The notes under the pieces are model-generated. The model worked only from the letters and a program-made list of their open reading frames with translations. It was not told where the DNA came from and did no database searches. Both the position numbers and the translations under genes were made by a program. A DNA stretch of 64,000 nt from Bugula neritina (Eukaryota; Bryozoa; Gymnolaemata; Cheilostomatida; Bugulidae), in assembly GCA_964035545.1 (NCBI GenBank), contig OZ037766.1:6363722-6427721 (forward strand). Direction: 5' to 3'. Numbering within the stretch: the first letter of the stretch is position 1; each line of letters opens with the position of its first letter. Shown piece after piece: positions 38,121 to 58,500 of this stretch.

Positions 38121-39064
38121 AGAATAAGATTAAGTGACGAAATCAAAATGTAAATGGAAATTGAATTGTGGTGGCACAACTGTAAATCAAAAGTAAACCG
38201 CACAGTTTTAGAAATTTGCATGGCAATATCAATGACAGCATGAGCATGTTGCTTGTTGTCAAATCGCCAAGCCCAAAATAGCAGCCAAAAACACTTGGAT
38301 TCTCGTTGCCAATTTCAGTTCATAATTTTGATTCAGGAGCTGCAAAAAGGTTAATAGACAACTCCTGAATTATGATGTTGCTTAATCTTCTAATAATAAG
38401 AGCGTAATAAAATGAGGTGTAATAAAATGCAAAAAGAAACATTTCAAAAACCACATTGTTATAACTTGTAAGACAAGTTTTATATTGCTTCTTCCCTAAA
38501 TATACTGCAAAAATAAATGCTCCAAATACATTTTAATAAAGGAATTATAAAATTGTATTGTAGCGCTAGCTCTTACTTTCGGAGTTATCGGTTCTTATAT
38601 TAGCTTTTACCTTGTAGTATAATAAAAATAAAAATTATTCTATAAAAACAATGTTGTTAAAAATATTTTATTTTTGTGTTTAAATACAAATAAGTACAAT
38701 AATGCTAATATTTTTATACGAAAGCATGGATTGCTTTACATGAGCTGCTAGTGTAATTATATGATGACAACTATACTTGGTAACGAGAGGTCAATTGGTA
38801 ACTATGTAAATGGCATTTTTACACTATAGGGAAGAAGGGTTGACACACACAGAATTGGCGCACGACTTGGTTGGTGTAAGTTAATCATAGACCTTGAAAA
38901 AGTATTTGCTACTGGTAAGTGCTTGACAAGTCACGCCTTTGCAAAAACTTACTCATATACTTCTGTTAACTTAGTAACCACATTCCCATTGCTAGATTAA
39001 ATTTTGGGCTTCTAGTGTAGATTCATTGTGACTTTCACAGGACTGAAAGTGAAATATTCTAGTT

Positions 39065-42000
39065 ATGTCTCGGATTTCATCGACTTTCAAAAAGACAAAA
39101 GAAGCTGAAGGTCAAGGTAGTCCTTCTAAATGTAAGAGAAAATTGCTTTATTTTTATGCACTATGTTATTATTTAATAATTGTATATTTAAATTCGTACT
39201 TCTAATTCTACTTCTACTTCTACTTCTAGTAATGTAAAACAATTTAGCAGTTTGGAACAGAGAAGATAAACATAAAAACAAAAAGAAATTTAAATTCTAA
39301 TATTTATGTCACAAAACAAAAACAAATAAACTTAAAAATTAATTATATTTATTAAATATCATAAAAAAGTAAGTTATTTGGTTGCTTTTAGTTATATCAT
39401 TGCTAAGGGAATATGTTTGCAATTTAACATGCTAAAATTGATTTGCTTAAACATATTGTTGTAGTTTTGTGCACTACTATAGTGGGGTATTATTTTACAC
39501 ACAAATTAGTGATGCATAACCTACTATGAGGTTTGAGAGAGAAACCAAAGTAGATAGTGTTTGCGGAAGATCTATATTTTATGTCTAATTATACACAAGT
39601 AAAGTTAGTAGCAATTGCAAAAGAAGATGCGTATAGAACAGTTGTACAATATTACGCTAGTCTACATGACAATCATCCTTCAACTGAGGAAGGGTGCCGG
39701 AAGGCGCTGGTTATATTCTAAGGGTAGGCCCTGATTGACTGGGGGGGGGGGGGGTAGTTCCGGCAGTGAAAACCGCAACAAGTGACGGGGTGCCGCATAG
39801 AGATGCGGCATTGCTAACAGAGTTATCGTCCCTTGGAACTATTGCCATATAATGTCATATCACACCTTCTGTTGCAGGTATCTAGTACATGGAAGGTTGG
39901 GGGGTATACTTCCCACAGCCACTACACCATGGTGATTATTCAACATTCATCATCAATATTACACTTACATTAAGAACATTATGTAAAAGAAAAGTCACCA
40001 ATTTCTACTAAAAAACTACATGCTTAGTTTTTTATTTTAAAGTTGTTTTGTAATCAGTATGTTTTTATCATATGCTTTTGCTTTAGCTGCGTACCTAACC
40101 AGTGTACCTAGAACAAGAAGTCCTTCTCCTTTGAGAAAAAGTCGCAGCTCTTCAAGCCTCCGAAAAAGTAATTCAGGGTATGCATTTCATCAGTAATATG
40201 CACTTTGAAACCAAACATCACATAACATAAGTTTTTGATACTAACTATCTCTGCCAAACACAGTTTTCTTTTGGAGATATTTTAAAAATTTAAATTTACT
40301 AGAGCAAAAACTTTTCTAAATAAGTACCTAAAAAATAAAATTGAATTCTTATATATAGCATCTTATTTAGAAACACTTTTATTTTTATAATATGAAAATT
40401 TCCTATATATGTCAAATTAATTCTAATAGATTATTCTTGATGTGATGTAAACAGCTGCAGCAGACACAGCTATAACACTACTTGTTAGATAGTAATAGTG
40501 CTAACGTAGTTACATGTACTATAGAAAAAGTTGGCTCATTATTCAGTTTCCTTATAGAGTTAATCACCAATGCAGCAAAGTCTTAGATTATAATAAATCA
40601 ACAGCAACATGTAGGCCAAACTTGTTTTCTATTAACTACTATTCATCCTTGTCCAATTTTCTTTGTTCACTAATCACCTGTACATTCTACAGTATGGTAA
40701 CCAGTTTACTTTATGATACAGCAAACTAAACAGTTCTCAAGAACTGCAATCAATTGAAGATGACTACATCAAGAACCTACAACAACAAGTGTATTTCTTG
40801 GAACTTGAAGCTAACTATCTTAGAGAACAGGCTAAGAAAGCTACCGATATGCACCCAAAAATGACTGCAGAAGCAGAAAGAATGTTGTACAAATTAAGGG
40901 TTAGCATCTTTTGAAATTTGCTTTCATTGCTATTCTTTAAGTATTTTGAATAACAAAAATAGAAGCTTAATAATTTAAAAACATTTTTATACCTTAATGT
41001 TGTTGAAACAAGTTGCACATTTGTTGATATTAAATAAAATGGTAGTTTTTTTAATTTTTAAAAAACTAGCCAAATTTACAATTCAAATTTTTATTGCAAT
41101 TACTACCTTTTCAATTCATATAATAATTTCATAACATATTGAAGTAGCTACTTAAGTGTGTAATAATCAGAAAGTATTTTAAACTTTTAGAACATGCAGG
41201 GTAATGTTGATGAGTTGAACTTAGAGTTGCGAAGAAGAGAGGCGAGTATTGATGTAGTTCAAACAGAGAAGGACCGAGTATTAAGTCGGCTAGAGCAGGA
41301 GGAAAGTGAGTTAAGTTTGTATTGGGTAACATAACAGCAAGTCTGTATACTCACAGAAAGTTAAAATAGTGGGTAATGTGTATATATATAGAGTGTCGTA
41401 GTATATTATATTTACAGCAGACTTAGGGTGTTGCAGTAAGTAATACATACAAACACTAACATGGGGTATGACAAGTATATGCTTTCATAGATATAAATGT
41501 AGGCATCAGCAAATATAATAATTTATAACAATTTATACATTTAGAATAATAGTTTGTACTGTGAACTATTGCGAAATTATTATATTTGCTGATGGTATCT
41601 TGTGATTTGACCGTCTACATTCAAACTGTGCTTATAAAAAAGAATAGCCATATATATTTGGGCTTTTTTGCCTTTGCTTGTGTACCTCATATTTTAAGCT
41701 TTTGATGTTTGATGTTAGCTACTAAAAATACCTCTCTTAATCAAAGTTCCTTTCACTTGAATAGTTCACACTACATTGTATTTGGTACACCTTTGGGTCC
41801 CACTGGAGGAATAATATAGTCTCAAGAGAGAAAACAACTTCCAACACCATGCATATTTTTTGTGTTATGCTCTTTATCATTAAGGAATCAACTTGAAAGC
41901 TTGAAAATTTCAATTATAAGCAATGCATTGTACATTTGTTAATAACTTCTAATATTAAATTCACTTCCTTTTATACCAAACAAAATTACTAAATATTAAC

Positions 42001-45000
42001 AGCTTTTCAAGTTATATCGAATATATTTATTATTGGTGGCACACCTGGTGTTATATGCATGCAAAGGAAAATTATTACACATTATCCTATCATGTGCAGT
42101 TGAAAGACAAAGAGAGAAGAGAATGCTTACCGAAGAGATCGTTGAACTGCGAAGAGAAAGAGACAGCTTGTCACTGGAGAACTCAAGAAAGACTAATCAA
42201 CTAGAGCACACATCATCTAATAAGGAACAGCTGGAGCTTCAACTTTTAAACTCTGAAGACACCATAAGGATGCTACGTAAACAGGTTAGTTTAAAATGTA
42301 AAGGCTTAATAACACTTTTTTACCTATCTTCACTTATCTCCACTTTGTTCTGTTCGGGTAGCGGAAACAGGTTAACACCTGGCAGGTGATAAAAAAGCTG
42401 ATTTTACTACTTGGTTAGTGACTTCCTCTACATATGTGCTGAAATTAGTTATTTAGAAGTAATTTTGCAACCAACCTTAGTAGGTAATGTTAAAAATTCA
42501 AATAAACTAGTTGAATCATTTCTAATTGTGTTATGCCCATATAGTAAACAAGTTTGAGCCTCATAAAAAGATTTTTTTCTATTAGCAAAGCAGACAAGCA
42601 GGCTAAAAGGATCTCAACCTATTGTAAAATTGTGAAACTTATCATAACTTTGTACCTTCATTAAATTGTTTTAATATTAGTACTAAATATTATGTATTGA
42701 ATGTATGCCATCATACCATATGCAATGTAAAAAACCCATATTTCCTTATAAACTATTTTGAAAATTATTATTATTATGCATGCATTCTATGACAAACAAC
42801 TGCAGTTTTTTCTCATTCAAGTGCAGTAGTGTAGAGATTTCTTCAGCTTGAGTTCTTTAATTTTCCTAATCAATTTTTGTTTGTGACGTGGGTTAAAATT
42901 TTCACGAGAATATAATTTCTTTTGATGCATTTCTAACGTAAAACACCGGCTTTTCTTAGTTTGTGCCTTACTGCACCTGCTTCTCTGTTCTCTCACTTTA
43001 GTTGGATGAAAAGTCTCAGCAGCAAAGAGCTACTGAGTTGGCTTTGGAAGAGAAGAGATCTCAAGTAATTGAAGCTGAGGCTCACTCCAGGGAAGTAGAG
43101 GATAGGTATATTACTAACGCTAGTATCATACATGACAGGACGGTGAATGATCTTAAGGTACACAGTCTATTATCAGCTGTTTTAGTTATTATTAGTATTA
43201 TGTATTAATGCATGTATATATATATATAAGAAGTTGTAATTCATATCTTTAGCTTTTTCTAACTTTTATTTTATATTGTAACATAATGCTTAATATTTTT
43301 GTTGCTTGTAAATGTATATTTTAGTACTAGTAAATCGATATATCAAAGTATTAGAATTGTGAGCTAATTAACATACTAACACTCATTTTATATCATCATA
43401 CTGGCGTAAATAGCATTACATTATTGCCACCTCTCAGTAAACATTTAGTTATATAGGTATATAAATGTACATAATATATAAGATATTACTTTGAGAATTG
43501 CATGTAATTATTTTCTAAAACTATGCAATCATTCATATTTTGTTAAAACAATGAAAATATAGAGATATATTACTAGTTTTTTAAAAATTAGTCTTTTTAT
43601 AAAATTCCTGGAACAGTCATAGCTTTTTGCACGGCAGGATGAAATACGCTCCCTCAGGGCAAAGCTTAAGGATGCGGAGTTGAGAGCTGACGAAGATCGA
43701 AGATTAAGAGGTCGTACAGAACACGAGAGTTCAAACATTCTTCAAGACAACACTTTGTTAAATGCTACAGTTGATGACTTAGAGAGACAGCTGGCAAGGG
43801 TTTGTATATGTCATACGCTTCTTACCTTTTGTTATTACTATGTAGGTAGATATTACTTGTACATTTATTTCACCTTATTATAGCAGAGACGTTTATTTCC
43901 TTAATACAAAAGTATAAATGTAGACCTTATTTTTGTGTAGGGCAGTTTATGACATAGTTTGCTATCTTTAAACTAGAAAATAATGTATATATGCCTTAAT
44001 ATGATATTATTCAATTTTATAACTTTGCCTAATATAATTCATATTTACTTCAGAAAGTTCTAAATGCGTCCAACAAATAATTCATTTTTAGTGTTATCTC
44101 GATCAATTTGCAGTGAGTGAAATCTTGCTACATTTTCAAGCGCTAAAATATTTTTATTTGCTAGGAAAAAGATCTGAGAGCCTCTACTGATGAAAAGAGA
44201 TCTCAAAACATGGTGGAGTTGAGTGTCCTATCAGAGAGAGAGAAAGAACTGCAGGCTGAGCTCAGACACACTCAGGATTTGCTGAGAGAAGAGAAAAATA
44301 GGAGTCAAAGATATCTAGACCAAGTAAGGGTATATTATGTAGATACTGCAATCTGCAGCTCTTAGAGGTCAAAGGTAGTGGTTGATTTCCAAGAACCACT
44401 GCTTGAGAGAGATATCACTGGTTAGTCGCTAATAAGTAAATAATAATATGAAGGAAATCTGGAGTTAAAAAGAAACTCAGCAACTTTCCTACAGCTTGCT
44501 TATGGTGTAGCCACCTGTCTTTATCACTCTGTAGCTGAATAAACAGCAAGATGTTGCTGCAACCTTAGAACTGAATAACACTACTGCTAGAAGTGCGCTC
44601 TTTGAAACAGAAGGTAAATACAAGTTCTTAGACAGCGAAAACAAGCAACTTAAACGGGATAAGGAGATACTAATTGAACATGTTGCAGAGCTACAGCGGC
44701 AGGTATAGTGAATACACTCTAATATACTCTCTATATGCTCTATATATACTCTCTGTATACTCTCTGTATACTCTCTATATATACTCTCTGTATACTCTCT
44801 GTATACTCTCTGTATACTCTCTGTATACTCTCTGTATACTCTCTATATACTCTCTGTCTATCTACTCTCTGTATACTCTCTGTATATGCTCTTTATACTG
44901 TCTATATATGCTTTATAAATACACTATATACTCTCTTTATACATTCTATATACTCTATGATAGACTTTACAATATCCTCTATACATTTTATATACTCTAA

Positions 45001-46577
45001 TATATGCTCTAATAAATGTTCCAATATTATACTGTATTTAACTTTACTTGCACATGTATATGTAGGTTTAGGCAATGATTTATATGAAGTGGTATTACTT
45101 TTGTACACTTTAATATACAGCATTCTGGGTAAATTATGTAACACAAATTTTATAAGTTGTAGTGTATTGGATTTGAAGGGTTGTCTATTGCCAATTAGAT
45201 AGTGTAGCCTATATTAGGATTTTATTTGCAGCCTAATATCTTATTCAACACAGCTGTATTATACCAAGATGATGTTCTGTTTAGCTTTCTAGAAAAGAAG
45301 TGACATTAGCTTCTAGCAGGAAGTCACTGCGTGAATTAGAGTTGGACATGGATGATTCGGAGAGGTCAAGGTTAGCTGAAAGTAGTCTGCATACTCAGAA
45401 GTGGCAGGAGTTTGGGGAGTTGGCAGACAGCATGAAGGGGCTGAGCAGGTTGGTTATAGTGTGTATGATATACACCATTTGTATTATGTATAGTATATAC
45501 ACTACTTGTATTATGTATAGTATATACACCACTTGTATTATGTATAGTATATACACCACTTGTATTATGTATAGTATATAGTGTGTACACCACTTGCATT
45601 ATGTATAGTATATACACCACTTGTATTATGTATAGTGTGTACACCACTTGTATTATGTATAGTGTGTACACCACTTGTATTATGTATAGTATATACACCA
45701 CTTGTATTATGTATAGTATATACACCACTTGTATTATGTATAGTATATACACCACTTGTATTATGTATAGTATATACACTACTTGTATTATGTATAGTAT
45801 ATACACCACTTGTATTGTGTATAGTGTATACACCACTTGTATTATGTGTAGTATATACACCACTTGTATTATGTATAGTATATACACCACTTGCAATAAT
45901 TTTAGTATATCCACTATTTTTGTTAATTTAGGTAAAAAACACTCTGCAACTTGCCTTCGACTTACTTTAATTATAAAGTGTTGTGTTTTACAAAATAATG
46001 CTAAAAGCATATTAAATTTCCTATCCCTGCTTGTTATGCTATAATCAGGATATTATAATACTGCATTATTTCATATAATGGTGAACTGATAATTAATCTG
46101 CTCTTGTTAGTATCAGTATTTTAGTATCTGTTCTGGTTCTTTGGCAGTTGATGTTGGTACAGTTTTTCTGACACGCTATGAAAACTATCAGTATTTCCAG
46201 CAATTCATGTTTTGTGTATATATAAACCTTAAAGTTTACGAATTTATTCTGGTGTTGCTTGGGCACGTAATTTAAAAAATCATAAGTTGTACTGAAAAAA
46301 ATATCAGTAACACTAAACACTTTGCACTGAAAATAACAAAATGCTGACAACTTAGCAGCTCCACTTAATTGTGGTATAATCTTCAATGCTACATCTACCA
46401 GTTAACCACTAACTTCATATACTCAAACTTTAGTTTCTTTCTTATACATGTTTTAGATCAATGGCTAAATCTACTAGTCCCGCCCGTAGCCCAAGATCTA
46501 TGACACGAAGTCCAAGATCTTCTATTCGTAGCCCAAGAGCATCTCGCAAGTTTGGGAAGGGCATGTATGCTTTGTAG
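39065..46577 (+). CDS. Coiled-coil protein with Arg-Ser-Pro-rich ends (function not recognised)
   Basis: Exons 39065-39131, 40087-40177, 40722-40899, 41191-41305, 42100-42284, 43002-43157, 43623-43799, 44165-44323, 44535-44702, 45285-45448 and 46457-46577 join in frame into 526 residues. The N-terminus (MSRISSTFKKTK) is followed by a basic Ser/Pro segment (RSPSPLRKSRSSSSLRK). About 420 residues rich in Glu, Lys, Arg, Gln and Leu with heptad-like spacing form a long coiled coil. The C-terminus repeats SPRS/RSPR motifs and ends KFGKGMYAL. There is no signal peptide or membrane segment, so it should be cytoplasmic or nuclear, possibly cytoskeletal or ciliary. I do not recognise the orthologue, although the block LQQQVYFLELEANYLREQ looks conserved. 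AATAAA at 46679-46684 is a good poly(A) signal about 100 bases past the stop. Five of the introns are phase 0. Confidence 0.85.
39680..39950. other. GC-rich block with poly-G run and perfect hairpin, unexplained
   Basis: In intron 1 of the coiled-coil gene, an island of much higher GC than its surroundings contains a run of about 14-15 G (near 39740-39754). It also has a perfect hairpin, TGCCGCAT-AGAG-ATGCGGCA (39791-39810). No ORF, target duplication or inverted ends were found; a transposon fragment is likely. Confidence 0.4.
41504..41594. mobile_element. Short palindromic MITE-like element
   Basis: Perfect 21-bp inverted repeats, CATCAGCAAATATAATAATTT at 41504-41524 and its complement at 41574-41594, enclose 49 bp. 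TA dinucleotides lie close outside both arms, compatible with a mariner-type TA target. It sits in an intron of the coiled-coil gene and has no coding capacity. Confidence 0.55.
44705..44960. repeat. 11-bp minisatellite (TACTCTCTGTA type) at a splice donor
   Basis: The array starts within a few bases of the donor of exon 44535-44702 in the coiled-coil gene. Because many units repeat with indels, long open frames appear on both strands; these are artefacts. Confidence 0.85.
45470..45900. repeat. 27-bp minisatellite, about 16 units, at a splice donor
   Basis: Units of ACTTGTATTATGTATAGTAT + ATACACC begin about 20 bp after the donor of exon 45285-45448. The period is a multiple of three, so several frames on both strands stay open and encode 9-residue repeats (YTTCIMYSI-like). 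There is no start, splice or composition support for a protein. Confidence 0.88.
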
Positions 46578-47918
46578 ACGCACTCGCAAGAACTCTTTGA
46601 AACAGTTGGATAACCTTAGCCTACATTGATAAAACTTCATACCTGAGCTTTAGTTAAAGGCATTGTTTTATAATCATTAATAAAAGTAGATGTTTTGCAA
46701 GGATTTTAGGTTAATTGTAATTTTTGCTACCAAAGATAATTTTTCATCTGTTTTGTTATTGAAGAAGTTCATTTAACAATATTGTAGAACATTTTTTTTA
46801 TTTCTTTTTATGTTTTGCTTAGCTTATCTCCATGCACATGTAATAGTTGGATTTTAGTACTGTTTACTGTGAAACCTTTTTTGACAATTAGTTTAGCATT
46901 ATACTAGTACGATGTACTTTTTCATGTCCTTCTAACAGTTTTGTTGTACTCTATGTACTGTTGACAATATTTTTCTTTAATTTTTGCTAATGATAGAATA
47001 TCTCAAATTTTCAGCCCTACTTTTGTAAGTGATTTTTGTTGGGTGATTATTTTAAAGTCATATTATTTAAAGCTCAATGTTATTATTTTCTTATCTCTTT
47101 CTCCACCAGTCTGTCTGTTGAGTGTGCAACAATGCTAAAGAACTTAGAAAGGTTTAATTTTTTGATATGCTTTAATCATTTTCTACCCTGATAGAGTGCT
47201 ACAAATACTCATTTTTGTTTTCTCCTTTGTCCATAACTAGAAAATGTGTCATTATTTTGTTTCTAAAATAAAATCCAGTTTGGTTTCAAACACTTCTAGT
47301 TATTTTTACCACTGCTAATTGTAGTCCAATTAGATTTCTACCATTATTATGTTTATGCATTTTCAAATAACCTACACCTCGCATCCCATATGTTTTTACT
47401 AATAACAAATTATAGTTGTAAAAAAAGAAGAGCTAGCTTAAAAGCATTCTTAGCCAACTTAAAAATTAGTCAAAGAATTTACTATAGAAGCATTGCAAAT
47501 GTAATTAATTGTTAATAGAATTATTAGAATCCATTTAAAAAAAATGCATTTATTTTTTAATATTAAGTAATATTTACTATAGACGGATTACCATTAGCAG
47601 AGTACATGGATGTAACATAATATAATATATAAAGTTTAGTTATTATGTATTATTCCTCCTAGCTTATCTTGAAACATTCACTCATGCTAAAGTAAACAAT
47701 AATTTATCTCAAGGGATTGTCAACTCTTTATTCATAAAGCCAAGAATTCTCTGTAGCATTTCTATACTAACAAAATATTGTGTAGATATTCACTATTAAT
47801 TGTCATAAAGAAAGTAACTGGCTTGTAGTTAGTTTAACAAGCATATTGTCAAGGTGTGAGTTAGGAGATACGCTGGATTTTGTTTAGCGAAATTTTGAAG
47901 TACTATCAAACTGGCAGC
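46578..47918. other. Intergenic between coiled-coil gene and PAP2-like gene
   Basis: About 1.3 kb of AT-rich DNA containing the coiled-coil 3' UTR with AATAAA at 46679-46684. A second AATAAA-like site (TAAAATAAAATCC) lies near 47262. The promoter of the next gene should be here; no specific element was recognised. Confidence 0.6.
46679..46684 (+). terminator. Poly(A) signal AATAAA of the coiled-coil gene
   Basis: Canonical hexamer about 100 bases after the stop codon at 46575-46577. Confidence 0.55.
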
Positions 47919-54290
<6,372 letters not shown>

Positions 54291-55579
54291 AAGTTGAAAG
54301 AAAAGACTAGCTGCAGTAGTTGATGTGTACTAGCACCATAGAATGATTATATTGTGATGTGCATGTTTTGAAAAACTCTATTGCTAAAGCTGACTGTAAA
54401 GATTATGGATATGCATAGATCTAACCTTATGTCTCTCACATTAAATTACTATAATTTTGTACGTTATATAATTTATTTGTATGATGTAACTCGTATATTC
54501 TGCTTGGTCACCATGAAAATTGTGTTTATGTAGCCACACATAATTTATTAAAAGTAAGTGTTTTATGGTCATGACTTACTATTGATATACAAGAGTCTAG
54601 AAAATTAGTATTTTACTGTTTGTTGTAGTGCTTATTTACCTGCAGTAATAATTACTAAGCATAATCAAGGTAATATTGTTATATTGTTTTGTTGTTTGCA
54701 GTACAACTGTTACGATATTTTCAAAGATATATCATAAATTATTGAATGATCATATTGCCATTATTGCTAAATAATATTGTAGTAGTTTTAAATCTTATTA
54801 TATATCTGTCATTAAATATGCATACACTTCTGTAGTTTTTGATTAGATTATCAAACACAGGTATATGTTATTCTTATTACACCTGCTAAAAAGTCAAACT
54901 GCTATGTTGGCATATTTCGTCAAAATATATTATACTTATATGTATGATGACTATTCTGGCTAAAAGTTAAAAATAAGATTTGTTATAAGAATTACAATAA
55001 AGTTATAATAAAATTCTGATACAACTGTTCCATCAAAAATTACCCAGACTATATTATTTTATGTCCAACAGCTTGGTTATTTTATTCCAATTTTATTATA
55101 ACTTCATTATTTTTCTTGTAATATATTTCACATTTACGAATTTCATAAACATAAAAGTTGTATAACACACAGACTGCTTTAGTAGCTACCTTATTGTTCA
55201 CTATCTTATATTCATCAGTAGCTAACCTTAAAGTCTATTTATGGCAAAATGCCCTCAACATTAACAAATGGCATGTGAAATCATCAAGCAGATTAAACAT
55301 TTGCTCGAACTGCTTAATAAATCTCTCACAAGTTAACCTCTGGCTGAACAGTCATACTAATGCTACTAAAAGACTCGAACATAATAAAAAATGGTATATT
55401 ATAACTTATTAAATAAAAAATTTTAATACTATTAAATGTCAAATAGCATTAATTTTGTATTCCACGTTTAATAACTTGCCATTTATGGAATGTTAGTTAC
55501 GTTGTGGTATTACTGCACATAATATTAACCAATGAAATATACAGTCTGTAATCTGTTGATCGTGAAGTGTTATAGCAGC
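54291..55579. other. Convergent 3' region between PAP2-like gene and ATP6V0B
   Basis: Contains both 3' UTRs. AATAAA near 54997 could end the plus-strand transcript. TTTATT at 55081-55086 (AATAAA on the minus strand) could end the ATP6V0B transcript, so the two 3' ends may lie within ~100 bp. The 84-codon frame at 55158-55412 has no other coding support. Confidence 0.5.
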
Positions 55580-58500
55580 TCAGACTTTGTCTCCCATATT
55601 GGCTTTAGATACCTGAAAGTGAAAGTAATAAAGTCAAAGTAAAAGTAATAAAGTTAAAGTGAAAGTAATAAAGTCAACGTAATAACTCTATGTAAACATG
55701 CGAGAGAAAATGGTTCATCATTTGTCTAACACAAAGGCTAACTAACTGCTCAATTAAAACACTATTCTTAAACCCATCTATAAGAGACAGAAGAAGCGTC
55801 TATAGTACACTGTAATAATAAATTAAAATACCTGTAGAATAGCTACAATCAGCCCGAATAATCCGATGGCACTAGCAAAGATTTCAACTATCAATATTTT
55901 CACAAAGAGCCCCTTCTTCTGAGTGTCTCCAGCATCAGCTAAGGCAGCACCAGAGCCAACTATGCCCACACACACTCCGCAAGCCAAATTTCCAAGACCA
56001 ACAGTCAATCCAGCACCAAACATGGCGTAACCTGTAATAGAACTATAAACCTAAACATATCATATGCACTCCATGTGTAATTTAAACATGCATACATCAA
56101 AACTATTAAATTAACGCTTACGTTCAACTTCATTATACACACCATTATTTCATATTTTAAGAGCAAGATGATACTATATGTTGAAATGCCAATTTTAATT
56201 TATGTGATTTCATGTACTTAAAAAAGTTATAGTTTGGAGCTTATAATAAAAGTGGTCATCTTCAATAAAGCAGCCAATCAAATGAAGCGTTGTAAAATAA
56301 ACCATCGTGAGTAGATTGAAAATCAAGAGGAATAAAAACCTCAGTAGTAAGGGACAAATAAGTCTATGATAGTACGCATCAATGTTTTCTGTTATCACAG
56401 CTAATCTCACTTTGTTAATGGCTGTACAAGCAACTACCAACTAACTAATTAACTAGCAAGTTCAAAAATAAAGTATGCGTGTTTTAGCTATGAATAATTA
56501 TTATAATAAATTTGTCTGACCAGCAAAGTAGTTCTTCTGTACTATGTCAAGGTCGTTCACCAACGTGTAAGGCTACAATATATAAAATGTTGGTAACATC
56601 AAATGCTGCTTTAAGTTATCCAGGACTCAGTGAGATCATTGTACAATAATTTCTATTAATTTAATGATTTTCTAATAATGGAAATATTAAAAAATAAAAT
56701 TACTCACAGCTAATTTGTTGCCCATGACAATAGCCATGATGATACCATATATGGCAACAGCTTCGCAAAAGATGATACTAATCAGATTCTTGGTTTTAAT
56801 TCGGGGTGCCTTCACACCACCTCCTAGAATGCTAGCACCAGCGCAGAGGATACCCCTGAAAACATCAGTTACAGTATAGAAACCAAGCTAAAACTTCCTC
56901 AGAAGCATACTAAGCGGTTTTCTTACAGTAGAGTGAAGGATGCTAAAGATAGATGTGCAGATAAACTTTTGATTATTTCAGGTAGCTGAGTAATTATCCA
57001 TCAGCATGGATGCTAAATTAAAAAAATAACAGGAAACAATGAGAGACATTCTATGTTTTAAAGAAAATTTGAAGGTAGAATGTGAAAGGAGTTTTTAAAA
57101 ATATTGAACATAATATGTGGTTTCATTTTGTTTGAGAAAACACTTTTAACTCATTGAAAAATATACTACTAGTGAAAGAGAATTTTTTGTTCAGGTAACA
57201 ATTTTTTTTAAAAACTTACCAAGCAGCGCCTACTACGGAAAGTGCTATAGCCAAAGAAATTCCAACGCACGCATAAAAATATGGTGAAATACCAGCTAGC
57301 AACCTATAACACAGACAATATACTTGTAATAAAAATGACAGAAACTAATACTATCATTACACAACAACATCATCCACGGAAAATACATGAATTACATTTT
57401 CAACACAAATATTTTTTAATATTATGCTAGAGAAATCTTCTAAGCACCAATTTGAAGTAATTGTCTTGCAGTCTACTAGCACAAAATAAAAATATAATTG
57501 GACTTCTTTTAACATTAAAAAAGTAGTCAACATACCATCCAATATCAAAATTGCCACCATATCCAGAGAGCATATAATATAGACCTACAAAGTTACAAAA
57601 AGTATATATAACAATAAAAAATACTAGCACTCACAATACAAGTATAAATATTTTAACTAATTTATTACGTACAGCTCTGCTAGACTGTGAAAACAATGCT
57701 AAATTAAATTATTAGCATAGGTTTTAAACTATTCAATTAAAAACTCAAACCATGTTTTAATAAATCTTTAAAGTGTTGCCAGAAAATCAAAATACTGTAC
57801 TTTAAATTTGAATTGAAGGCCAAAAATGCTTATCACAAAAAGCAAAGTCACAAAAATAAACTAAAGATAATAAAAAAATCACATGTAAATCAAAATTAAA
57901 CTTTAGTCATTTTAATTGACTATCTTTTAAATTATAAAAAACCAATAATATTGCAGTTAATGCAATGATTGTAATCTTCGACATCAATTTTGTACTACAA
58001 TGAATGGCAATAGATATGTAATTTATTAATATGTTATTATATTAACAGTAACACTTTTAACTCTTGGATGATCATTGCTTTTAAAATAAATTTCTTTGTC
58101 ATTATGTTGATTATATGTCTTTTAACTTATAAGTACAGCTAATCATGTTGTTAAACCAGTGAATATACACAGCAAATATAACCCACCAGATAAAAAACTA
58201 AATCCAAGTGTAACTTCAAAATAACACATGAAATAATAGTGATACTAATAGTAATACCAATAGTGATATTAAATAATCAATAGTAATACTAATAACAATA
58301 GTATAATCTAATTAAAAATTTATATAGCAATCTGAATCAAAATATTTACTTGAAGTCAAGTTGAGGTAATTTTAACATGTTTTAATTTGTTTTCATCTTG
58401 ATATTCAATTTATTTGCCTTATACATCCAATACTCGAACTCACATTGAATTGTAACTTATATAAAAATAACAATTGAAATTTAGTAAATTTAAAACTAAA

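Larger units (their letters stand above)
34713..39064. other. Divergent intergenic region between transporter and coiled-coil gene
   Basis: About 4.3 kb that should hold both promoters. It contains a LINE relic (35590-36460) and a long degenerate low-complexity stretch (37370-38120). No CpG-rich block or clear TATA box was recognised. The short frame at 35319-35504 has no supporting signals. Confidence 0.6.

Noticed and set aside
45470-45900. CRISPR-like regular repeats
   Set aside because: The 27-bp units are directly contiguous with no unique spacers, and the genome is eukaryotic.
44674-46044. Long open frames on both strands (up to 212 codons) with 9-residue repeats
   Set aside because: They translate 11-bp and 27-bp minisatellite units; no start context, splice support or non-repetitive core.
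55158-55412. 84-codon open frame between convergent genes
   Set aside because: AT-rich 3' UTR sequence, no splice or family signal.
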